From Flavobacteriaceae bacterium (GTDB lineage Bacteria > Bacteroidota > Bacteroidia > Flavobacteriales > Flavobacteriaceae): a DNA stretch of 6,567 bases. The stretch is taken from the NCBI GenBank assembly GCA_018608735.1, contig JABAYZ010000153.1, forward strand, positions 1-6,567, read 5' to 3'. The number at the start of each line of letters is the position of its first letter. Position 1 is the first letter of the stretch. Under the pieces are notes generated by a model. That model ran no database searches. It had not been told where the DNA came from and saw only the letters and a program-made list of their open reading frames with translations. Of the stretch, positions 1 to 6,036 are shown in pieces. A program made the position numbers and the translations under genes.

Positions 1-459
1 TTTTTATATTCTAAAATTCCGGCAGAAGAGCAAAACTTTGATTTTGCTTTAGACCGCCCAACAGATTATTTATTTGATTATAATTATTTAGGCCAATTTG
101 AATCCTCAGGAATTTTTAGCCAACAACTAATTATTGCCGAAGGAGGATTCAAATCAAAACTAGACACTGCTTTTGCAAATCAATGGTTAACGACCTTAAA
201 TGCTAGTGCTTCTATATGGAAATACATTCAAGCTTATGGCGATATTGGAATGCTTAAAAATAAGGGCTTCAAACCCGAATTTGTTTATGATGCTGGAATA
301 CGACTCAATCTAATTACAGATTACTTTGAAGTCTACTTTCCGTTTTATTCAAACCTAGGTTGGGAAATTGCTCAACCGCAATACAATGAGAAAATTAGAT
401 TTGTTTTTACAGCGGATCCACAAGCACTCCTAGGTCTATTTAGAAGAGAATGGTTTTAG
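1..459 (+). CDS. C-terminal fragment of an outer-membrane beta-barrel-like protein, possibly a flavobacterial M1-type metallopeptidase (5' truncated)
   Basis: The reading frame is open from base 1 to the TAG at 457-459 and gives 152 residues; the start lies outside the window. An ATG at 250 is internal, because the frame upstream is open and reads as a continuous protein of the same style. The visible part has no catalytic motif. It consists of alternating polar and hydrophobic/aromatic stretches separated by turns (for example around residues 21-35, 65-85, 94-117 and 126-136). Residues 96-104 (YDAGIRLNL) and a terminal aromatic residue (REWF end) recall the last strands of outer-membrane barrels. 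From memory, flavobacterial large M1/gluzincin metallopeptidases end in a very similar way (DYFEVYFPFYS, then WEIAQP, then LFRREWF), so I suggest that family. The peptidase domain itself cannot be seen. It ends 130 bp before the E1 gene, which seems to have its own promoter, so the two are probably separate units. Confidence 0.6.
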   Translation, partial: FLYSKIPAEEQNFDFALDRPTDYLFDYNYLGQFESSGIFSQQLIIAEGGFKSKLDTAFANQWLTTLNASASIWKYIQAYGDIGMLKNKGFKPEFVYDAGIRLNLITDYFEVYFPFYSNLGWEIAQPQYNEKIRFVFTADPQALLGLFRREWF

Positions 460-558
460 ATTATTCGAATACATTAATAAGTATCTTAAATTATTATTTT
501 AACAACCTCTCTTGAATTAATTAACATTATATGGGTAGGACAACCCCCTGAATTATTT

Positions 559-566
559 TATATTTG
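559..566 (+). promoter_or_regulatory. Putative Bacteroidota -7 promoter element (TAnnTTTG)
   Basis: The sequence TATATTTG matches the TAnnTTTG -7 consensus of Bacteroidota primary sigma factors exactly. It lies 23 bp before the ATG of the fused E1 gene, predicting a short leader of roughly 15-20 nt. No convincing TTTG/TTG -33 element is found at the usual distance: the region around 531-540 is ATGGGTAGGA. The call therefore rests on the -7 element and its position alone. Confidence 0.5.
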
Positions 567-589
567 CAACACATTAGAACGCGTTAGGA

Positions 590-3001
590 ATGCAAATCAA
601 AAATGACTTTACTAAAAATATTACATTTGAAGACTTCAAAGCTGAAGTCATAAATGACTATACTATAGCCGTCACAAGTCGAGAGTGTAGCCTTCTTGGT
701 CGTCGAGAAGTTTTGACAGGCAAAGCAAAGTTTGGAATTTTTGGTGATGGTAAAGAGCTTCCGCAGCTAGCCTGGGCAAAAGCATTTCAAAATGGCGATT
801 TTAGATCTGGGTATTACAGAGATCAAACTTTTATGATGGCCATTGGAAAACTAAGTATTGAACAGTTTTTTGCAGGGCTTTATGGAACTACTGATATAAA
901 TCAAGACCCGATGAGTGCAGGTCGACAAATGGGTGGTCATTTTACAACCCACTCTCTAGATGATAATTTTAACTGGAAAAATTTAACAGAACAGAAAAAT
1001 TCAAGCTCTGACATTTCACCAACGGGAGCCCAAATGCCACGATTATTAGGTTTGGCACAAGCATCTAAAGTCTATCGTAGCCTCAAAAATATCGATTCAG
1101 AAAAATTTTCTAATTCTGGTAATGAAGTTGCTTGGGGTACCATTGGAAACGCCAGTACTAGTGAAGGGGTGTTTTTTGAAACAATTAACGCCGCTGGAGT
1201 ACTTCAAGTTCCTATGGTTATTAGTGTTTGGGATGACGAATATGGTATTTCTGTACATGCAAAACATCAAACTACAAAAGAAAATATTTCTGAAATTTTA
1301 AAAGGATTTCAAAGAGATGAACACCATAAAGGCTACGAGATTTTAAGAGTTAAAGGCTGGGATTATGTCGAGCTCATTAACACCTATCAAAAAGCCAGTC
1401 AAATCGCAAGAGCTGAACACGTTCCTGTTATGATTCATGTAAATGAACTTACACAACCACAAGGACATTCTACATCGGGTTCTCATGAAAGGTACAAGAC
1501 TTCTACTCGATTAAAATGGGAACAATCTAACGATTGTAATGTTAGATTTCGCGATTGGATTATTTCTAATGACATCGCTACTGAAGAAGAAATTACAGCA
1601 ATAGATCGTAATGCAAAAAAGAACGTTAAAGAAGGAAAGTTAAAAGCATGGAAAGAATTTTCTGCGCCTTTAAAAAGTGAAAAACAGGAGGCATTAAAAC
1701 TGATGAAAGCTGCAGCTGTATCGACATCACAAAGTGCATTCATAAATAAATTAATTTCTCAACTGGAGGCCATTAATGATCCGTTGCGAAAAGATATTTT
1801 AAGCATATCTCGAAATATTTTAAAACACCTAATCCACGAAAAATCTTCAGGAAAAGATAACTTAGTTCAATGGGTTAACTCCTATTTTGAAGACATTCAA
1901 CCTAAATACAGTACTCTTCTTTACAGTGAATCCGCTACAAGAGCAACTAATATTTCTGAAGTACTCCCTGTATTTGATGACACATCCAAACTTGTTGATG
2001 GTCGTGTTATCTTGCGTGATAATTTTGATAAAATTTTAAGTAAATACCCTGAAGTCCTTATTTTTGGAGAAGATACAGGAGCTATTGGAGATGTTAATCA
2101 AGGGCTAGAAGGGCTACAAGAAAAGTTTGGAGAACTCAGAGTTTCTGATACAGGAATTCGTGAGACGACTATCATTGGTCAAGGCATTGGAATGGCTTTA
2201 CGAGGTCTTAGACCCATAGCCGAAATTCAATATCTAGATTATATGCTCTATGCAATTCAAATCATAAGTGATGATTTGTCAACCTTACATTACCGGACGT
2301 TTGGAAAACAAAAGGCACCACTAATTATTAGAACGCGTGGACACCGTTTAGAAGGTATCTGGCACTCAGGGTCACAACTTGGAGGTATTCTTAACCTTAT
2401 TAGAGGCGTTTTTATTTTGGTACCAAGAAACATGACCAAAGCTGCTGGATTTTACAATACACTTTTAGAAAGTGACCAACCTGCACTGGTTGTGGAATGT
2501 CTAAATGGTTACCGTTTAAAAGAAAAAGAACCTTCAAATTTAGGCGAATTCAGAACGCCTGTTGGTCTTGTGGAAACCATCAAGCAAGGGGCTGACATTA
2601 CGATAGTATCTTATGGGTCAACCCTACGTATTGTAGAACAAGCTGCTAAAGAATTATTAGAAGTTGATATTGATGTAGAAATCATTGACATCCAATCCCT
2701 CATCCCTTTTGATCTTAAAAAAGACATTTCAAAAAGTGTTGAAAAAACAAACCGTCTTCTAATTGTTGATGAAGATGTTCCTGGAGGCGCTTCCGCTTAC
2801 ATACTTAATGAAGTTTTACAACATCAAAACATATATAAAAATTTAGATAGTAAACCACAATTGCTCACTGCTAAAGAACACCGGCCAGCATATGGAACAG
2901 ATGGTGATTATTTCAGTAAACCCTCTAAAGATGATGTGTTTGAGGTCGTTTATATGATGTTTCATGAAGTGGATCCTTCCTCCTTTCCTAAATTAAGATA
3001 A
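590..3001 (+). CDS. Fused 2-oxoacid dehydrogenase E1 component, alpha and beta subunits in one chain
   Basis: This 803-aa cytosolic enzyme should carry out the thiamine-diphosphate-dependent decarboxylation of a 2-oxoacid and transfer of the acyl group to a lipoyl E2. Branched-chain 2-oxoacids are the likeliest substrates, but the sequence does not settle this.

The E1-alpha half covers about residues 20-345. It has YYRDQ (75-79), GRQMGGHF (111-118), the diphosphate/Mg site GNASTSEG (186-193) with DDEYGIS (215-221), and the loop GHSTSGSHERYK (292-303). A helical linker covers about 365-465. The E1-beta half covers about 470-803, with FGED (492-495), FGELRVSDTGIRETTIIGQG (513-532; E525 aligns with the cofactor-activating Glu), AEIQYLDY (544-551), WHSGS (591-595; H592 at the active-site His position) and DEDVPGG (727-733).

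The length equals alpha plus beta, as in other flavobacterial homologues I recall. The ATG at 590 is chosen because it follows the -7 element closely and the homologous N-terminus begins there. In the cofactor motif the usual GDG is GNA and the usual NN is DD. No E2 or E3 gene is adjacent. Confidence 0.9.
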   Translation: MQIKNDFTKNITFEDFKAEVINDYTIAVTSRECSLLGRREVLTGKAKFGIFGDGKELPQLAWAKAFQNGDFRSGYYRDQTFMMAIGKLSIEQFFAGLYGTTDINQDPMSAGRQMGGHFTTHSLDDNFNWKNLTEQKNSSSDISPTGAQMPRLLGLAQASKVYRSLKNIDSEKFSNSGNEVAWGTIGNASTSEGVFFETINAAGVLQVPMVISVWDDEYGISVHAKHQTTKENISEILKGFQRDEHHKGYEILRVKGWDYVELINTYQKASQIARAEHVPVMIHVNELTQPQGHSTSGSHERYKTSTRLKWEQSNDCNVRFRDWIISNDIATEEEITAIDRNAKKNVKEGKLKAWKEFSAPLKSEKQEALKLMKAAAVSTSQSAFINKLISQLEAINDPLRKDILSISRNILKHLIHEKSSGKDNLVQWVNSYFEDIQPKYSTLLYSESATRATNISEVLPVFDDTSKLVDGRVILRDNFDKILSKYPEVLIFGEDTGAIGDVNQGLEGLQEKFGELRVSDTGIRETTIIGQGIGMALRGLRPIAEIQYLDYMLYAIQIISDDLSTLHYRTFGKQKAPLIIRTRGHRLEGIWHSGSQLGGILNLIRGVFILVPRNMTKAAGFYNTLLESDQPALVVECLNGYRLKEKEPSNLGEFRTPVGLVETIKQGADITIVSYGSTLRIVEQAAKELLEVDIDVEIIDIQSLIPFDLKKDISKSVEKTNRLLIVDEDVPGGASAYILNEVLQHQNIYKNLDSKPQLLTAKEHRPAYGTDGDYFSKPSKDDVFEVVYMMFHEVDPSSFPKLR

Positions 3002-3029
3002 TAACATTGGCTTCATTGATTTGAATTTA

Positions 3030-3045
3030 CTTTGCATTTGCAAAG
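3030..3045. repeat. Short palindrome upstream of nhaC (CTTTGCA-TT-TGCAAAG)
   Basis: Seven-base arms CTTTGCA and TGCAAAG flank two T residues, about 50 bp before the nhaC ATG and 28 bp after the E1 stop. The two-base centre suits a dimeric repressor or activator site better than an RNA hairpin, and no T-run follows, so it is not a good terminator. Binding of any regulator is inference; a chance palindrome in AT-rich DNA is possible. Confidence 0.3.
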
Positions 3046-3096
3046 CTTAGCGTAAAATCGTAACATTACACTTCATAATCATTGAAGAACTGTCCT

Positions 3097-4581
3097 ATGA
3101 AAAGTCAAGACATTACCCCAAAAGACTCCGAAAACAACACAATTATTGAAAATAAAGAGTTGAGTCTTTTGGCAGCACTTGTTCCTGTGTTTGCGCTAGT
3201 GGGAATGCTTTTTTATAATGTATTTTATGTCTTTGGAGATGACGCTCTAAGTGGTAGTAACCAATTTATATTGATTTTAGGTGCTGCTGTTGCTGCTGTT
3301 GTTGGGTTTTATAATAAAGTGAGTTATAAAAAAATGTTAGACGAAGTGGCCGAAAATGTAAAATCAACAACAGGTGCACTGTTGATTTTATTAATGGTCG
3401 GATCATTGGCTGGAACTTGGCTGATTAGTGGTGTCATCCCCTCTATGATTTATTATGGATTACAAATATTAAACCCTACTATATTTTTGGCGGCTTGTGT
3501 CGTGATTTGTGCAATAATTTCTATTGCAACTGGGAGTAGTTGGACCACGTCAGCTACCGTGGGAATTGCTTTAATTGGAATTGGAAACACCTTAGGTATT
3601 TCACCTGGAATGACAGCAGGAGCTGTGTTATCTGGAGGATATTTTGGAGATAAAATGTCGCCGCTTAGTGACACTACAAACTTAGCTCCAGCTATGGCGG
3701 GCAGCGAATTGTTTGATCATATAAAATACATGGCCTATACCACAGTACCTACGATCATAATTACCTTAATTATATTTTTGATAATAGGCCTAAATATAGA
3801 TACTACTGGGACGCCAGATATTTCTGACAAGCTTCAGGCTATAGAAAGTGCCTTTAATATTTCACCATGGTTGTTTAGTGTACCCATTTTAGTGATTGTC
3901 TTAATCGTAAAAAAAACACCACCATTAATAGCATTATTAATTGGAACCTTACTGGGCGCTATTGCAGCTATTATTGCACAACCAGAGATTATAAAAGCCA
4001 TTGCTCAAACAGATACTCTTAGTTTTGAAGCCGCTTACAAAGGGGTTATGAAAGCAATTACTGTTGATACTGCCGTTGAAACGACTAGCGTAGAACTTAA
4101 TGATTTATTTACTTCTGGTGGAATGAATGGTATGTTGGGTACGATTTGGTTAATCGTTTGTGCCATGGTATTTGGTGGCGTAATGGATGCTATAGGAGCG
4201 CTCTCTAGAATCAGTAAAGCACTACTAAGCTTAGCGACCACTACCTTTGGTTTATTTGCAAGCACCGTTGCCAGTTGTTTGGCACTTAATGTTACCGCCT
4301 CCGATCAATACCTAGCCTTAGTAGTTCCAGGAAAAATGTTTAAGAAAGCTTATAAAGATCGAGGACTTGCTCCTGAAAACTTAAGCCGTACCCTTGAAGA
4401 TTCTGGAACTGTAACCTCCGTATTAGTCCCCTGGAACACTTGTGGTGCATACCAAAGTGGTGTATTAGGCGTTTCCGTAGCAGATTATTTTGTTTATGCG
4501 TTTTTCAATTGGATCAGTCCATTTATGACACTTCTGTTTGCTGCATTTTCGATCAAGATCAAACAACTAAGAACTCCTTAA
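3097..4581 (+). CDS. nhaC: Na+/H+ antiporter, NhaC family
   Basis: This is an inner-membrane secondary transporter of 494 aa that should exchange cytoplasmic Na+ for external H+, supporting pH and sodium homeostasis. The chain is a series of hydrophobic segments, roughly at residues 22-45, 56-71, 92-118, 128-145, 150-166, 170-183, 217-232, 258-272, 275-294, 345-366, 375-398, 404-412 and 462-486.

Family hallmarks are clear: GSSWTTSATVG (146-156), GGYFGDKMSPLSDTTNLAPA (180-199, the NhaC signature), ASDQY (401-405) and LEDSGTVTSVLVPWNTCG (433-450). The length is typical of the family.

The frame opens with a TTG at 3082, but the ATG at 3097 is preferred: it is a regular start, and the extra five residues (MKNCP) add nothing recognisable. 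The gene lies 95 bp after the E1 gene with no strong terminator between, so some read-through is possible, although the functions are unrelated. Related malate/lactate exchangers exist in this family, so the substrate is less certain than the fold. Confidence 0.92.
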   Translation: MKSQDITPKDSENNTIIENKELSLLAALVPVFALVGMLFYNVFYVFGDDALSGSNQFILILGAAVAAVVGFYNKVSYKKMLDEVAENVKSTTGALLILLMVGSLAGTWLISGVIPSMIYYGLQILNPTIFLAACVVICAIISIATGSSWTTSATVGIALIGIGNTLGISPGMTAGAVLSGGYFGDKMSPLSDTTNLAPAMAGSELFDHIKYMAYTTVPTIIITLIIFLIIGLNIDTTGTPDISDKLQAIESAFNISPWLFSVPILVIVLIVKKTPPLIALLIGTLLGAIAAIIAQPEIIKAIAQTDTLSFEAAYKGVMKAITVDTAVETTSVELNDLFTSGGMNGMLGTIWLIVCAMVFGGVMDAIGALSRISKALLSLATTTFGLFASTVASCLALNVTASDQYLALVVPGKMFKKAYKDRGLAPENLSRTLEDSGTVTSVLVPWNTCGAYQSGVLGVSVADYFVYAFFNWISPFMTLLFAAFSIKIKQLRTP

Positions 4582-4611
4582 ATTCTGTTAAATCATAAAG
4601 CATCATTTATA

Positions 4612-4627
4612 CTTATAGCTGTATAAG
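4612..4627. repeat. AT-rich inverted repeat between nhaC and the peroxiredoxin promoter
   Basis: CTTATA (4612-4617) and TATAAG (4622-4627) are inverted around GCTG. Overlapping arms TTATAC (4607-4612) and GTATAA (4621-4626) give a second, offset pairing, and a palindromic TTATAA follows at 4631-4636. A run of five T (4637-4641) begins 10 nt after the right arm. It may be a weak nhaC terminator, or a regulatory site upstream of the peroxide-defence promoter. The stem is short and weak, so neither role is secure. Confidence 0.3.
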
Positions 4628-4649
4628 AAATTATAATTTTTGAATGCGT

Positions 4650-4677
4650 TTTGACACTGTTTCATAACGTATATTTA
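4650..4677 (+). promoter_or_regulatory. Putative promoter of the peroxiredoxin-thioredoxin operon
   Basis: A TTTG at 4650-4653 (-33-like) and TATATTTA at 4670-4677 (one mismatch to TAnnTTTG) are separated by 16 bp, slightly short of the usual spacing. Transcription would start near 4683, leaving a leader of about 30 nt that is very AT-rich just before the ATG at 4714, as is common for well-expressed genes in this group. Confidence 0.4.
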
Positions 4678-4713
4678 CATCAAATAATTTAATTCACCTT
4701 AAAAATATATATT

Positions 4714-5352
4714 ATGGCATTTGTAGGAAAAAAATTCCCGAATTTAAGCGTAGACGCAATGAATGAAATGGGCGATACTTTTAAAGTAAACGTTCTAGAA
4801 GAAGCAATCAACAATAAGAAAAAAGTACTTTTATTCTGGTATCCAAAAGATTTTACTTTTGTATGTCCAACTGAACTACACGCTTTTGAAGCAGCAAAAG
4901 CTGAATTTGAAAAAAGAAATACAATTTTAATTGGCGCATCATGTGATACTCCAGAAGTGCATTTTGCATGGTTATCTACTGCAAAAGACAACGGAGGTAT
5001 TGAAGGTGTTACCTACCCTATTTTAGCGGATTCTAACAGAAATTTAGCTTCCACACTTGGTATTTTAGATATCTCGGAGGAAACGTACAACGAAGAAACT
5101 GGAGTGGTTCTCGTAGAAGGTGATAACGTGACTTATAGAGCAACTTACATTATTGATGAAGAAGGAACAGTGGTTCACGAAAGTGTTAACGATATGCCAC
5201 TTGGTCGAAATGTAGCTGAGTTTTTAAGACTGATTGATGCCTACACACACGTACAAGAAAAAGGAGAAGTATGTCCCGCAAACTGGGAAGAAGGTAAAGA
5301 TGCCATGCAAGCCAATGCTAAAGGAGTTGCAAGCTATTTAGCTTCTCACTAA
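4714..5352 (+). CDS. Typical 2-Cys peroxiredoxin (AhpC/Prx1 class)
   Basis: This 212-aa cytosolic thiol peroxidase should reduce H2O2, organic hydroperoxides and possibly peroxynitrite. The active site is at residues 44-54: P44, T48 and the peroxidatic C51 in FVCPTE. The resolving cysteine is C187 in GEVCPANW, so a C51-C187 disulfide between subunits is expected. R142 (YRATYIID) fits the conserved catalytic-site arginine. An extra cysteine, C77, is in GASCDTP.

The region normally reading GGLG is GGIEG (94-98), and the C-terminus ends YLASH with no YF motif. By the family rule this argues for resistance to overoxidation. The segment at residues 121-140 is longer than in E. coli AhpC.

The ATG at 4714 is the natural N-terminus for this family. 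It is the first gene of a three-gene operon; the thioredoxin 12 nt downstream is the likely electron donor, since no AhpF is present in the window. Confidence 0.93.
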   Translation: MAFVGKKFPNLSVDAMNEMGDTFKVNVLEEAINNKKKVLLFWYPKDFTFVCPTELHAFEAAKAEFEKRNTILIGASCDTPEVHFAWLSTAKDNGGIEGVTYPILADSNRNLASTLGILDISEETYNEETGVVLVEGDNVTYRATYIIDEEGTVVHESVNDMPLGRNVAEFLRLIDAYTHVQEKGEVCPANWEEGKDAMQANAKGVASYLASH

Positions 5353-5364
5353 AAACTAGGAATC

Positions 5365-5676
5365 ATGCAAGAACTTTCTGAAGATAATTTACAAGCTATT
5401 ATTTCTGACAATTCATTTGTGGTCGTACAATACTCCGCAACATGGTGTGGAAATTGTAGAATTATGAAACCAAAATTCAAAAAACTAGCTTCTGAAATGC
5501 CAGAAGCAACTTTTGTAATTGTGGATGCAGAAAAATTTCCTGAGAGTCGAAAACTCGCTACGGTGGACAATTTACCCACATTTGCGGTTTTTAAATCAGG
5601 TCAATTTATAAACCAAACGCAAACAAACAAGTTTGACGTGCTAAAAGATCTTGTTGATGAAGCTGCCAGTAATTAA
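5365..5676 (+). CDS. Thioredoxin-family protein with WCGNC active site
   Basis: This 103-aa protein has the length and order of a classic thioredoxin: a first strand around residues 17-23, the active site W27-C28-G29-N30-C31, the following helix with MKPKFKKLA (34-42), a strand FVIVDAEKF (50-58) and the cis-proline P71 in LPTF (70-73). No signal peptide is seen, so it should act in the cytoplasm as a disulfide reductant, most likely of the adjacent peroxiredoxin.

Two positions are unusual. The active-site proline is Asn, giving CGNC instead of CGPC. The buried acid five residues before the Trp (E. coli Asp26) aligns with Q22. These changes should alter redox potential and thiol pKa, so it may be specialised rather than the general housekeeping thioredoxin.

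The ATG at 5365 is preceded by an AGGA stretch at a plausible distance. Its last 20 nt overlap the next gene. Confidence 0.9.
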   Translation: MQELSEDNLQAIISDNSFVVVQYSATWCGNCRIMKPKFKKLASEMPEATFVIVDAEKFPESRKLATVDNLPTFAVFKSGQFINQTQTNKFDVLKDLVDEAASN

Positions 5677-5914
5677 ACATTTAACGCAATTTATTGAGGC
5701 AAACGATGAAGATTATATCGTTGAAACCCTTGAAACTTTAGAAGCACTCACGGAAGTTCCAAGTCTTAAAGATGAAGAATTGGATGTGATTGGAGAATTG
5801 ATTTCCAATATGTACGGTGCTCTTGAAGTACATAAAATGATTAAAGACGGTACGCCACAAAAAGAGGCGTTGAATAGCTTTATGAAACGTGTCTTAGGGT
5901 CTATTGACTCCTAA
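5657..5914 (+). CDS. Small acidic helical protein of unknown function (probably DUF6952 family)
   Basis: This 85-aa protein has no known function. I recall close homologues beside peroxiredoxin and thioredoxin genes in other flavobacteria, and believe they are grouped as DUF6952; that label is from memory.

The frame can be extended to TTG codons at 5651 and 5654, but the ATG at 5657 gives the natural N-terminus MKLPVIKHL. It starts inside the thioredoxin gene in another frame (20-nt overlap), which suggests translational coupling.

The protein is rich in Glu, Asp and Leu and looks all-helical: about residues 6-16, 18-31, 37-61 and 66-82, with a Gly-Thr-Pro break at 65-67. It has no cysteine, no signal peptide and no membrane segment, so it cannot itself do thiol chemistry. 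An adaptor, stability or regulatory role for its two neighbours is an inference from position. A strong terminator follows after 17 nt. Confidence 0.85.
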   Translation: MKLPVIKHLTQFIEANDEDYIVETLETLEALTEVPSLKDEELDVIGELISNMYGALEVHKMIKDGTPQKEALNSFMKRVLGSIDS

Positions 5915-5931
5915 AAAAGTTTTCATAAATT

Positions 5932-5963
5932 AAGCCGCTTCTCTTAAGAAGCGGCTTTTTTTT
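5932..5963 (+). terminator. Strong rho-independent terminator of the antioxidant operon
   Basis: A perfect 11-bp stem (AAGCCGCTTCT at 5932-5942 and its complement at 5947-5957) with a CTTA loop is followed directly by a run of eight T (5956-5963, the first two within the stem). It lies just after the stop of the third operon gene and separates it from the globin gene. Confidence 0.92.
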
Positions 5964-6015
5964 GGTATATTTAAATCTAGAAAATGCCCCAAACGCCAAT
6001 TCTTCAGAACCAAAA

Positions 6016-6034
6016 TCAGTTGAATGTGAACTGA
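6016..6034. repeat. Inverted repeat upstream of the globin gene (TCAGTT-N7-AACTGA)
   Basis: Six-base arms TCAGTT (6016-6021) and AACTGA (6029-6034) are separated by seven bases, ending 20 bp before the globin ATG. Geometry and place fit a dimeric transcription-factor site, but I do not recognise it as the site of a known regulator and chance cannot be excluded. Confidence 0.3.
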
Positions 6035-6036
6035 AT

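Noticed and set aside
462..500. Palindrome TATTCGAATA (462-471) and TAATAA/TTATTA arms (475-480, 491-496) followed by TTTT, as a terminator of the left-edge gene
   Set aside because: The stems are short and almost purely A/T with a 10-nt loop and only four T, so stability is poor; such pairings are common by chance in this composition.
1483..1743. 86-aa open frame on the - strand inside the E1 gene
   Set aside because: It lies wholly within a well-supported gene, has no recognisable motif and looks like an antisense shadow. The same holds for minus-strand frames at 3453-3674, 4035-4265, 4689-4991 and 5349-5579.
3082..3096. TTG start for nhaC giving five extra residues (MKNCP)
   Set aside because: The ATG at 3097 is a standard start, and the extra residues resemble nothing in the family.
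4651..4675. Sigma70-like TTGACA (4651-4656) with TATATT (4670-4675)
   Set aside because: The spacing is only 13 bp, and Bacteroidota primary sigma factors use the TTTG/TAnnTTTG type; the latter reading was kept instead.
5651..5656. TTG starts for the small operon protein
   Set aside because: The ATG at 5657 immediately follows and gives the N-terminus I recall for homologues (MKLPVIKHL).
5966..5973. TATATTTA as the -7 element of the globin gene
   Set aside because: It lies 80 bp from the globin ATG, right behind the T-run of a terminator, with the operon terminator filling the place where the -33 element should be.
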